From the NCBI GenBank assembly GCA_009692725.1, contig SHYP01000005.1, positions 9,126 to 73,125 on the forward strand: a stretch of DNA of 64,000 nucleotides, read 5' to 3'. This document shows, in pieces, positions 39,465 through 45,919 of the stretch. Numbering within the stretch: the stretch's first letter is position 1; each line of letters begins with the position of its first letter. Below the pieces are notes generated by a model, which saw only the letters and a list, made by a program, of their open reading frames with translations, was not told the DNA's origin and made no database searches. Source of the stretch: Dehalococcoidia bacterium (GTDB lineage: Bacteria; Chloroflexota; Dehalococcoidia; UBA2979). A program made the position numbers and the translations under genes.

Positions 39465-39486
39465 TATGATGTTGACCAACTTGGTC
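39465..39486 (+). promoter_or_regulatory. Promoter and palindromic operator of the Rrf2 gene
   Basis: TATGAT (39465-39470) fits a -10 box. Directly after it lies GACCAACTTGGTC (39474-39486), a perfect 6-bp-arm palindrome over the expected transcription start and 21 nt before the rrf2 ATG. The placement suggests an autoregulatory Rrf2 operator; no other copy was found by eye. Confidence 0.55.
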
Positions 39487-39506
39487 GAGAATTCGGGCGG
39501 TGCTGT

Positions 39507-39950
39507 ATGCACATCGGGACGAAGGGCGACTACGGCGTGCGCGCGCTCATCGATCTCGCGCTCTACGGCGGGGATCGCCCGGTGCAGCGCGCGGAGATCG
39601 CACGGCGCCAGCACATCCCGGAGTCGTACCTCGATCACCTGCTGGGGCAGCTGCGGCGGGACGGCTTCATCCGCTCCACGCGCGGCCCGGGCGGGGGGCA
39701 CCAGCTGACCCGCCCTGCCGAGGAGTTCTGCCTGCTGCACATCCTCGAGAGCCTGGAGGGGTCGCTCGCCCCATTGCCCTGCCTCGAGGACGACGAGGTG
39801 GGCGAGCCGCACTCGGTGTGCGCGCAGCAGTGGGTGTGGCGCGAGATCTACGACGATATGCGCGAGCGGCTCGCGGCCGTGTCGCTGGCGGACCTCGCCG
39901 CCCGCGAGCGCGAGCGGCTGCGCACCGCCGCGCTCAGCTACGCGATCTAG
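39507..39950 (+). CDS. Rrf2-family transcriptional regulator (CymR/IscR-like)
   Basis: A 147-residue winged-helix regulator: GTKGDYGVRALIDLALYGGD, RAEIARRQHIPESYLDHLLG (recognition region), RSTRGPGGGHQL wing. It has two Cys in LPCLEDDEVGEPHSVCAQQW where IscR has three Fe-S Cys, so sensing may use cysteine thiols, an Fe-S cluster, or protein contact as for CymR with CysK. cysK begins 8 nt after it, as with CymR-type cysteine regulators. ATG 39507 is chosen; upstream in-frame codons are unconvincing. Confidence 0.9.
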   Translation: MHIGTKGDYGVRALIDLALYGGDRPVQRAEIARRQHIPESYLDHLLGQLRRDGFIRSTRGPGGGHQLTRPAEEFCLLHILESLEGSLAPLPCLEDDEVGEPHSVCAQQWVWREIYDDMRERLAAVSLADLAARERERLRTAALSYAI

Positions 39951-39958
39951 GGCGATAC

Positions 39959-40900
39959 ATGGCGACGACCGAACACGAAGCGTTGAGCGGTGAGGGCATC
40001 GTCGATTCCGTGCTCGAGCTGATCGGCGCGACGCCGCTCGTGCGGCTCGCGCGCGTGACGCCGGAGGGCTCCGCGGAGGTGCTCGGCAAGCTCGAGGCGC
40101 GCAACCCGGCTGGCTCCGTCAAGGATCGCATCGCGCTCTCGATGGTCGAGGCGGCCGAGCGCGAGGGGCGGCTGCTTCCCGGCGCGACGCTCGTCGAGCC
40201 GACCTCTGGCAACACCGGCATCGGGCTCGCGATGGTGTGCGCGCGCAAGGGCTACCGGCTCGTGCTGACGATGCCGGAGGACTACAGCGTGGAGCGGCGG
40301 CGGCTGCTGGAGCGCTTCGGCGCGGAGCTGCAGCTGACCCCGGCGATCGAGGGCATGACCGGCGCGGTGTTCGCCGCCCAGGAGCTCGTGGAGCAGCGCG
40401 GATACTGCATGCTGCAGCAGTTCGACAACCCCGCTAACCCGGAGGTGCATCGCCGCACCACCGGCCCCGAGATATTGCGCGCGACCGCGGGGCGGCTCGA
40501 CGCCTTCGTGGCGGGGGTGGGCACCGGCGGCACGATCACGGGCGTCGGCGAGGCGCTACGCTCGGCGGGCGTCGCGGCGCGCGTGGTAGCCGTGGAGCCG
40601 GCGCGCTCGCCGGTGCTGCAGGGCGGCCGGGCGGGGCTGCACGGTATCCAGGGCATCGGCGCCTCGTTCGTGCCGGGCGTGCTGAACCCCGACATCTACG
40701 ACGAGGTCATCAGCGTGCGTGACGAGGATGCGTACGCGATGACGAAGCGGCTCACGCGGGAGGAAGGGCTGCTGGTGGGCATCTCCTCCGGTGCGAACGT
40801 GTGGGCGGCGCTGCAGGTGGCCGCGGAGCTGGGCCCCGGCCGCCGCGTGGTGACGATGTTGTGCGATACAGGCGAGCGCTACCTGAGCGTGGCGCTGTGA
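39959..40900 (+). CDS. cysK: Cysteine synthase A (O-acetylserine sulfhydrylase)
   Basis: A 313-residue fold-II PLP enzyme. PLP Lys is in NPAGSVKDRIALSMVEAAE. Other motifs are EPTSGNTGIGLAMVCARKGY, AGVGTGGTITGVGEAL and GISSGANVWAAL, and the end GERYLSVAL is typical of CysK. It makes cysteine from O-acetylserine and sulfide. Coupled to the Rrf2 gene. A second, CysM-type enzyme lies 1.7 kb downstream, so two cysteine routes may coexist. Confidence 0.93.
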   Translation: MATTEHEALSGEGIVDSVLELIGATPLVRLARVTPEGSAEVLGKLEARNPAGSVKDRIALSMVEAAEREGRLLPGATLVEPTSGNTGIGLAMVCARKGYRLVLTMPEDYSVERRRLLERFGAELQLTPAIEGMTGAVFAAQELVEQRGYCMLQQFDNPANPEVHRRTTGPEILRATAGRLDAFVAGVGTGGTITGVGEALRSAGVAARVVAVEPARSPVLQGGRAGLHGIQGIGASFVPGVLNPDIYDEVISVRDEDAYAMTKRLTREEGLLVGISSGANVWAALQVAAELGPGRRVVTMLCDTGERYLSVAL

Positions 40901-40937
40901 CGGTACGAACGCAGCTACAGCGGAGGGACGGCACCCC

Positions 40938-42119
40938 ATGCCCATAAGCGTCTACATCCCGTCGCCGTTCCGGCGGCTCACCCAGAACCGCGAGTACGTG
41001 TCCGTCGAGGGCGCCACGGTCGCGGAGGTGCTGGACGCCGTGAACGCGCGCTACCCCGGCTTCGAGATGCTCGTGTACGACCGCGAGCGTTCGATCCCGG
41101 CGCACATCAACATCTACGTGAACAATCTCGAGATCCACGAGCTCGGCGGCACCGCCACCGCGCTCCAGGACGGCGACCAGCTCGCGGTGATCCCGGCGGT
41201 CGCCGGCGGCGCAGACGTGCCTGCCGGAGCGCCGGGCAACGGCGCGACGCCGGCTGCCGGCTCGGCGCTCAGCCCCGATGAGGTGATGCGCTACTCGCGG
41301 CACATCATCATGAACCAGGTGGGGCCCGGCGGGCAGCGCAAGCTGCGCAACGCGAAGGTGCTCGTGGTCGGCGCGGGCGGGCTCGGCTCGCCGGTGGCGA
41401 TCTACCTCGCGCTCGCGGGCGTCGGCACGATCGGCATCGTCGAGTTCGATACCGTCGACCTCTCGAACCTGCAACGGCAGCTGCTGCACCAGACCGGCGA
41501 CGTCGGCAAGTCCAAGCTGCTGTCTGCGCGCGAGACGCTCGCGTCGTACAACCCGCATGTCACGGTCGTCGGGCACGAGGCGCCGCTGACCTCGGATAAC
41601 GCGTTCGAGATCATCCCGCAGTACGACATCATCGTGAACGGCGCGGACAACTTCGCGACGCGCTACCTCGTGAACGACGCGGCGTACCTGTCCGGCAAGA
41701 CGCTCGTCGACGGCTCGATCCTGCTGTTCGACGGGCAGGCGACGGTGTTCAAGCCGGGCTTCGGCTGCTACCGCTGCCTTTACCCCGCCCCACCGCCGCC
41801 CGGCCTCGTGCCGTCGTGCGCGGAGGCGGGCGTGCTGGGCGCGATCACCGGCATCGTCGGCTCCATCCAGGCGACCGAGGTGTTCAAGCAGGTGCTCGGC
41901 ATCGGCGAGCCGCTCGTCGGGCGGCTGCTGCTGGTGGACGCGTTGACGATGGAGTTCCGTGCGATGAAGCTGCGCCGCGACCCGGAGTGCCCGCTCTGCG
42001 GCGATCACCCCACGGTCACCGAGCTCATCGACTACGACCAGTTCTGCGGCTCGCCGCCGCTGGTCGCGCCGGAGCCGGCCATGCTGTCCGCTGGGGCGAC
42101 GGTCGCCGGGGACAGCTAG
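40938..42119 (+). CDS. Fused sulfur carrier-E1: ThiS/MoaD domain joined to ThiF/MoeB adenylyltransferase
   Basis: Residues 1 to about 92 are a beta-grasp carrier (VYIPSPFRRLTQNREYVSVE ... QLAVIPAVAGG), then a Gly/Ala/Pro linker, then an E1-like domain from SPDEVMRYSRHIIMNQVGPG. That domain has VLVVGAGGLGSPVAIYLALA (ATP loop), TVDLSNLQRQLLHQTGDVGK, the zinc Cys pairs CYRC and CPLC, and PSCAEAGVLG with the possible catalytic Cys. MoeB/ThiF/MoeZ enzymes adenylate a carrier's GlyGly end. Here GlyGly is internal, so the fused carrier cannot be charged unless cut. No C-terminal rhodanese domain is present, unlike MoeZ. Confidence 0.9.
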   Translation: MPISVYIPSPFRRLTQNREYVSVEGATVAEVLDAVNARYPGFEMLVYDRERSIPAHINIYVNNLEIHELGGTATALQDGDQLAVIPAVAGGADVPAGAPGNGATPAAGSALSPDEVMRYSRHIIMNQVGPGGQRKLRNAKVLVVGAGGLGSPVAIYLALAGVGTIGIVEFDTVDLSNLQRQLLHQTGDVGKSKLLSARETLASYNPHVTVVGHEAPLTSDNAFEIIPQYDIIVNGADNFATRYLVNDAAYLSGKTLVDGSILLFDGQATVFKPGFGCYRCLYPAPPPPGLVPSCAEAGVLGAITGIVGSIQATEVFKQVLGIGEPLVGRLLLVDALTMEFRAMKLRRDPECPLCGDHPTVTELIDYDQFCGSPPLVAPEPAMLSAGATVAGDS

Positions 42120-42161
42120 CCGGGTCGGTCCAACAGCAGGCACGGGCGGAGGGGGCACGCG

Positions 42162-42449
42162 TTGGCGGTGCAGGTACAGGTCACGTCGGTAATCCAGCGG
42201 GTCGTGGACGGCCAGCGGCAGCTTGCCGCCGAAGGGGTGAACGTCGCCGAGATCATCGACGATATCGAGCGGCGCTACCCCGGCTTCCGTGCGCAGCTGA
42301 TGGACGAGCACGGGCAGCTGCACCGCTTCGTGAACATCTACCTCAACGACGAGGACATCCGCTTCTTGCAGGGCGCGGCCACCGCGCTCGCCGACGGCGA
42401 CCGGGTGTCGATCCTGCCCGCCCTCGCCGGCGGGTGTCACCTGCCGTGA
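42162..42449 (+). CDS. cysO: CysO-like sulfur carrier with four residues beyond GlyGly (carrier 2)
   Basis: A 95-residue beta-grasp carrier: VTSVIQRVVDGQRQLAAEGV, IIDDIERRYPGFRAQLMDEH, RFVNIYLNDEDIRFLQGA, SILPALAGG, then CHLP. In Mycobacterium, CysO-thiocarboxylate donates sulfur to CysM and the JAMM protease Mec frees cysteine. Here GlyGly is not terminal, so maturation by a protease, such as the JAMM protein encoded 3 kb downstream, would be needed. The tail is encoded by one unit of a hairpin repeat. TTG 42162 has GGAGGGGG upstream. cysM follows. Confidence 0.9.
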   Translation: MAVQVQVTSVIQRVVDGQRQLAAEGVNVAEIIDDIERRYPGFRAQLMDEHGQLHRFVNIYLNDEDIRFLQGAATALADGDRVSILPALAGGCHLP

Positions 42450-42476
42450 CGGGGTCACTCGCCGTGACGGGCACGG
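42436..42476 (-). repeat. Tandem pair of the dispersed hairpin repeat at the end of cysO
   Basis: GTCACCTGCCGTGACGGG (42436-42453) and GTCACTCGCCGTGACGGG (42454-42471) are adjacent 18-bp units differing at two bases. The first covers the last four sense codons and stop of the CysO-like gene. The second, extended to 42476, is the exact reverse complement of 2343-2365. Confidence 0.85.
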
Positions 42477-42580
42477 ACTTGCAGCCGACCGCGCTGAGCA
42501 GGGCGGACGACGCGGGATCGCGGCGGGGCGCTTCGGGGCGGTCGAGCTAGGCGCCGGCGGACAAGGGGCTCGGCACTACG

Positions 42581-43516
42581 ATGCGCTACACGAGCATGCT
42601 CGAACTCGTCGGCAACACGCCGCTCGTGGAGATCGCCGCGCTCTCGCCCAAGCCATCCGTGCACCTGTGGGCCAAGCTGGAGGGTCAGAACCCCACCGGC
42701 TCCGTGAAGGACCGCATCGCCAAGTTCATGGTCGAGGCCGCTGAGCGCAACGGCACGCTGCGGCCCGGCCAGCGCATCCTCGAGCCGACCTCCGGCAACA
42801 CCGGCATCGCGCTCGCGATGATCGGGCGGCTGCGCGGCTACCCGGTGACGGTGGTGATGCCCGATGCGGTGAGCGCCGAGCGCATCGAGATCCTGCGCGC
42901 GTTCGGCGCGGAGATCATCTTCTCGCCCGGCGACCTTGGCACGAACGGCTCCGTGGCGATGGCGCGCGAGGTCGCGGCGCAGCACCCCGACTGGTTCATG
43001 CCCTTCCAGTACGAGAACGCCGAGAACCCGCGCGCCCACTACGAGACCACGGCGCCCGAGATCATCCGCGACCTGCCGGAGGTCGACGTGTTCGTCGCCG
43101 GGCTGGGCACGGGCGGCACGCTGACCGGCGTCGGGCGGCGGCTGAAGGAGCACAACCCCGCGGTGCGCATCGTGGCAGCGGCGCCGCACCCCGGCGACCT
43201 CGTGCAGGGGCTGCGCGCGCTCGAGGACGGCTATATCCCGCCCGTGTTCGACGAGACCGTGCTCGACGGGCGCATCGTGGTGGACTCGCAGAGCTCGTTC
43301 CGCGCGACGCGCGACCTGACGGTGCGCACCGGCATCTTCGCCGGCGTCTCCAGCGGCGCCGTCGTGCGCGCCGCGCAGAAGGTGGCCGAACGCATGGACG
43401 GCGGCCACGTGGTCTGCCTGCTCGCCGACGGTGGCTGGAAGTACCTCTCCTCCGGCCTGTGGACGCAGGACTACGACGCGATCGAGGAGCGGGTGGGCTC
43501 GCAGCTCTGGTGGTAG
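42581..43516 (+). CDS. cysM: CysM-type O-phosphoserine sulfhydrylase
   Basis: A 311-residue fold-II PLP enzyme with PLP Lys in NPTGSVKDRIAKFMVEAAER, EPTSGNTGIALAMIG, AGLGTGGTLTGVGRRLKEH and FAGVSSGAVVRAAQKVAERM. The end EERVGSQLWW resembles the C-terminal closing peptide (LWA) of mycobacterial CysM, which uses O-phosphoserine and CysO-thiocarboxylate. The adjacent CysO-like and JAMM genes support that specificity. The Arg in SFRATRDLTVRTGIF could be the phosphate-selecting residue (inference). Confidence 0.92.
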   Translation: MRYTSMLELVGNTPLVEIAALSPKPSVHLWAKLEGQNPTGSVKDRIAKFMVEAAERNGTLRPGQRILEPTSGNTGIALAMIGRLRGYPVTVVMPDAVSAERIEILRAFGAEIIFSPGDLGTNGSVAMAREVAAQHPDWFMPFQYENAENPRAHYETTAPEIIRDLPEVDVFVAGLGTGGTLTGVGRRLKEHNPAVRIVAAAPHPGDLVQGLRALEDGYIPPVFDETVLDGRIVVDSQSSFRATRDLTVRTGIFAGVSSGAVVRAAQKVAERMDGGHVVCLLADGGWKYLSSGLWTQDYDAIEERVGSQLWW

Positions 43517-43546
43517 CCTGCGCCGCGGCGGGCTCCGGCACGGCGC

Positions 43547-43577
43547 TTGACCTTCGAGTGGCTTGAATCGATAAGGT
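43547..43577 (+). promoter_or_regulatory. MerR-type promoter with 19-bp spacer and dyad operator
   Basis: TTGACC (43547-43552) and TAAGGT (43572-43577) are separated by 19 bp, the overlong spacer typical of MerR-activated promoters. GACCTT and AAGGTC form outer dyad arms, like CueR-type operators. The predicted start of transcription coincides with the GTG of the MerR gene, implying an autoregulated, leaderless mRNA. Confidence 0.75.
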
Positions 43578-43583
43578 CGTCGC

Positions 43584-44204
43584 GTGGGCGAGACAGTCAG
43601 CATCGGGGTCGCGGCACGGGAGAGCGGGCTGGCGCCGTCCGCGATCCGGTACTACGAAGCTGCCGGTGTGCTGCCGCCCGCCGCGCGTGGCGACTCGGGG
43701 TACCGGCTGTACGCGGCGGACGACCTGCGGCGGCTCAGCTTCGCGCAGAAGGCGCGGGCGCTCGGGCTGCCGCTGGCGGACGTGCGCGCGCTCGTCGCGC
43801 TCGCCTTCGACGGCGACTGCGGCGAGTACGTCGACGACCTCACCGAGCGGCTACGCGCGCGGCGCAACGACGTAGAGCAACAGCTCGCGGCGCTCGACGC
43901 GCTGCGGCTGGAGCTCACACGGCTCGAGGAGCGCGCGCGGGCAGCGCAGTGCGACGACGGCGTCGCTACGCACTGCGCGCCGGACGGCGACTGCTGTCTC
44001 GGCAGCCCCTGTGGCGCGAGTCGAGCGCCAGCACGCGGGGAGGAGGAAACGCCATGCAACCAGGTTGCGAATGCGACTGCGGCCAGTGCGACTGCGACAG
44101 CTGCTGCTAGCATCGCGCTAGCGATCGACCGGCGGCCGGGCATGCACGGCCCGCCGGGCGCTCCTCCACGATGCAGCGGCAGCACCAATAGCGGCGCGGC
44201 GTGA
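43584..44204 (+). CDS. MerR-family metal-responsive regulator
   Basis: The first 140 residues are a normal MerR protein: SIGVAARESGLAPSAIRYYE, SGYRLYAADDLRRLSFAQKA (winged helix), then a dimerisation coiled coil. A Cys/His-rich end QCDDGVATHCAPDGDCCLGS suits thiophilic metal sensing (Zn/Cd/Cu/Hg class). The frame then runs on for about 50 low-quality residues to 44204, over an 18-codon Cys-rich mini-ORF in another frame. The true C-terminus may be earlier, or a frameshift may fuse the two. GTG 43584 lies at the expected transcription start. Confidence 0.88.
   Translation: MGETVSIGVAARESGLAPSAIRYYEAAGVLPPAARGDSGYRLYAADDLRRLSFAQKARALGLPLADVRALVALAFDGDCGEYVDDLTERLRARRNDVEQQLAALDALRLELTRLEERARAAQCDDGVATHCAPDGDCCLGSPCGASRAPARGEEETPCNQVANATAASATATAAASIALAIDRRPGMHGPPGAPPRCSGSTNSGAA
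44054..44110 (+). CDS. 18-residue Cys-rich peptide, metallothionein-like mini-ORF
   Basis: ATG 44054 is preceded by a perfect AGGAGG with a 7-nt spacer, strong evidence of translation. The product is MQPGCECDCGQCDCDSCC: seven Cys in 18 residues arranged CxCxCxxCxCxxCC, suited to bind a small thiolate metal cluster. It overlaps the MerR gene's 3' extension in another frame and would be co-transcribed with it. Alternatives: it is the frameshifted C-terminus of MerR, or a chance ORF. No family recognised. Confidence 0.55.
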   Translation: MQPGCECDCGQCDCDSCC

Positions 44205-44235
44205 TCGCGCAGCGCGATACGAAGGGGGAGGCACC

Positions 44236-45060
44236 ATGGTCGATAAGCTGGTGACGGCGGACTGGGTGGCGCAGCACGGCAACGACGCCGGCGTGCGCCT
44301 CGTCGAGGTGGACGTCGACACCACGGCGTACGGCGAGCAGCACATCGCGGGCGCCGCCGGCTGGAACTGGACGACGCAACTCCAGGACCAGCAGCGCCGC
44401 GACATCATCTCGAAGGAGGGGCTCGAACAGCTGCTCTCGGCCTCCGGCATCGCGAACGACACCCACGTGGTGCTCTACGGCGACAACAACAACTGGTTCG
44501 CGGCGTACGCGCTGTGGCTGCTGGAGCTGTACGGCCACGAACGCGTCTCGCTGATGGACGGCGGCCGCGTGAAGTGGCTCGCCGACAGCCGCCCGACGAC
44601 CGCCGACGTGCCGGGCGCGACCCCAACCACCTACCGCGCGCAGCCCGCGAACGCCGCCCTCCGCGCGAAGCGCGACGACGTGCTCGGCGTGGTCACGGGC
44701 GGTGTCGCGCAGCTCGTGGACGTGCGCAGCCCCGCCGAGTTCAGCGGCGAGATTATCGCGCCGCCCGGCATGAGCGAGACCGCGCAGCGCGGCGGCCACA
44801 TCCCCGGCGCGAAGAGCATCCCGTGGGCGCGTGCTGTGAACGAGGACGGCACCTTCAAGGCACCCGACGAGCTCCGCGCGCTCTACGGCGGCGCGGGCGT
44901 GGAGGCAGGCACGCCGACGATCGCGTACTGCCGCATTGGCGAGCGCTCCTCGCACACCTGGTTCGTGCTCAAGCACATCCTCGGCTACGCCAACGTGCGC
45001 AACTACGATGGCTCATGGACCGAATACGGCTCGCTCATCGACGTCCCGATCGAGCGCTAG
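44236..45060 (+). CDS. Thiosulfate sulfurtransferase (tandem rhodanese)
   Basis: A 274-residue two-domain rhodanese. The first domain (VRLVEVDVDTTAYGEQHIAG, VVLYGDNNNWFAAYALWLL) lacks the catalytic Cys (Asp-Asn-Asn instead). The second has catalytic Cys in IAYCRIGERSSHTWFVLKHI, identical in layout to mycobacterial CysA/SseA proteins. It could pass sulfane sulfur to the carrier/E1 system of this island. GGGGAGG precedes ATG 44236. The next gene starts 1 nt after its stop. Confidence 0.93.
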   Translation: MVDKLVTADWVAQHGNDAGVRLVEVDVDTTAYGEQHIAGAAGWNWTTQLQDQQRRDIISKEGLEQLLSASGIANDTHVVLYGDNNNWFAAYALWLLELYGHERVSLMDGGRVKWLADSRPTTADVPGATPTTYRAQPANAALRAKRDDVLGVVTGGVAQLVDVRSPAEFSGEIIAPPGMSETAQRGGHIPGAKSIPWARAVNEDGTFKAPDELRALYGGAGVEAGTPTIAYCRIGERSSHTWFVLKHILGYANVRNYDGSWTEYGSLIDVPIER

Positions 45061-45061
45061 C

Positions 45062-45481
45062 GTGACGGCAGACTCGACAGCGGCGCAGGCGCCGGGCGGC
45101 GTCGCGGACAGCGCGGCGACGCGCGCGCTGCAGCAGTTGCTGCTGCGGCGTGCGCTCGCCGCGGGCGAGCCCGGGCGGCTGCACGTGCGCTTCGATGCGC
45201 GCGTGCTGGACCGCTACCGCGAGCGCGGCGCGCAACTGCTGCGCACGCGCACCGTCGGGCGGGTCGCGATCCCCGGCGCATGGTCGCTCGACGTCGGCAT
45301 CGCGGCGGAAGGCCGCGAGCTACACGTACCGTTCGACGACCTGCGCCAGCGGCTGCCGGAGGCCGAGCGCGAGCACTGGCTCGCGCACCTGCTCGACGTG
45401 CCGCTCTCCGCAGCCTTCCTGCAGATGCGCCTGACACCCGGCGCCTGCATCGACGACGGCGAGACGGAGGCGTGGGGCTAA
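45062..45481 (+). CDS. Uncharacterised protein inside the sulfur operon
   Basis: A 139-residue soluble protein starting at GTG 45062. It has an Arg/Leu-rich helix (LQQLLLRRALAAGEPGRLHV), FDARVLDRYRERGAQLLRTR, a beta segment (RVAIPGAWSLDVGIAAEGRE) and LPEAEREHWLAHLLDVPLS. No Cys-based catalytic motif and no recognised family. Its stop TAA abuts the JAMM gene's ATG and it follows the rhodanese by 1 nt, so it is firmly embedded in this operon and probably takes part in the same process. Confidence 0.7.
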   Translation: MTADSTAAQAPGGVADSAATRALQQLLLRRALAAGEPGRLHVRFDARVLDRYRERGAQLLRTRTVGRVAIPGAWSLDVGIAAEGRELHVPFDDLRQRLPEAEREHWLAHLLDVPLSAAFLQMRLTPGACIDDGETEAWG

Positions 45482-45919
45482 ATGGTGCACATCGCCCAGC
45501 CGGTGCTCGACGAGCTGTGGGCGCACGCGAACGAGGACCGCGAGCGCGAGGTGTGCGGCTTCATCCACGCGCTTGATGGCCGGCTCACCGTGCACCGCGT
45601 GCGCAACGCCGCCGCGGACGGCGCCGGCAAGTGGCGCTACTTGATGGACTCGCAGGAGCAGTACGCGGTCGAGAAGGAGCGGGAGCGCTCCGGCGCGCAA
45701 GTCTTCGCGATCTACCATTCGCACGTGCAGTCGGTCGCGCAGCCCTCGGAAACGGACGTGCGCATGGCGATCTGGGAGCTGCCGGAGCCGATCGGGCGGG
45801 CGGCGGTGTACCCGGACGCCTACTACATCGTCGTCTCGCTCACGCACGAGCCGCGCATCCGCGCCTGGCGCATCCCGCTCGACGGCGTGCCGGTCGAGGA
45901 GCCGATCGAGGTCGCGTGA
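45482..45919 (+). CDS. JAMM/MPN+ metalloprotease (Mec-like)
   Basis: A 145-residue JAMM protein. Catalytic Glu is in REVCGFIHALDG, and the zinc motif HxHx...SxxD is YHSHVQSVAQPSETDVRMAI. In mycobacteria and Streptomyces, Mec cleaves CysO-Cys after GlyGly to release cysteine; in Wolinella, HcyD trims carrier tails. Here it could do both: release CysO-bound cysteine and trim the CHLP tail of the CysO-like carrier. ATG 45482 directly follows the previous stop, and its stop overlaps the folP GTG. Confidence 0.92.
   Translation: MVHIAQPVLDELWAHANEDREREVCGFIHALDGRLTVHRVRNAAADGAGKWRYLMDSQEQYAVEKERERSGAQVFAIYHSHVQSVAQPSETDVRMAIWELPEPIGRAAVYPDAYYIVVSLTHEPRIRAWRIPLDGVPVEEPIEVA

Noticed and set aside
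40752..42458. 568-codon minus-strand frame
   Set aside because: Antisense of the fused carrier-E1 and cysO genes; His/Arg/Val-rich without motifs.
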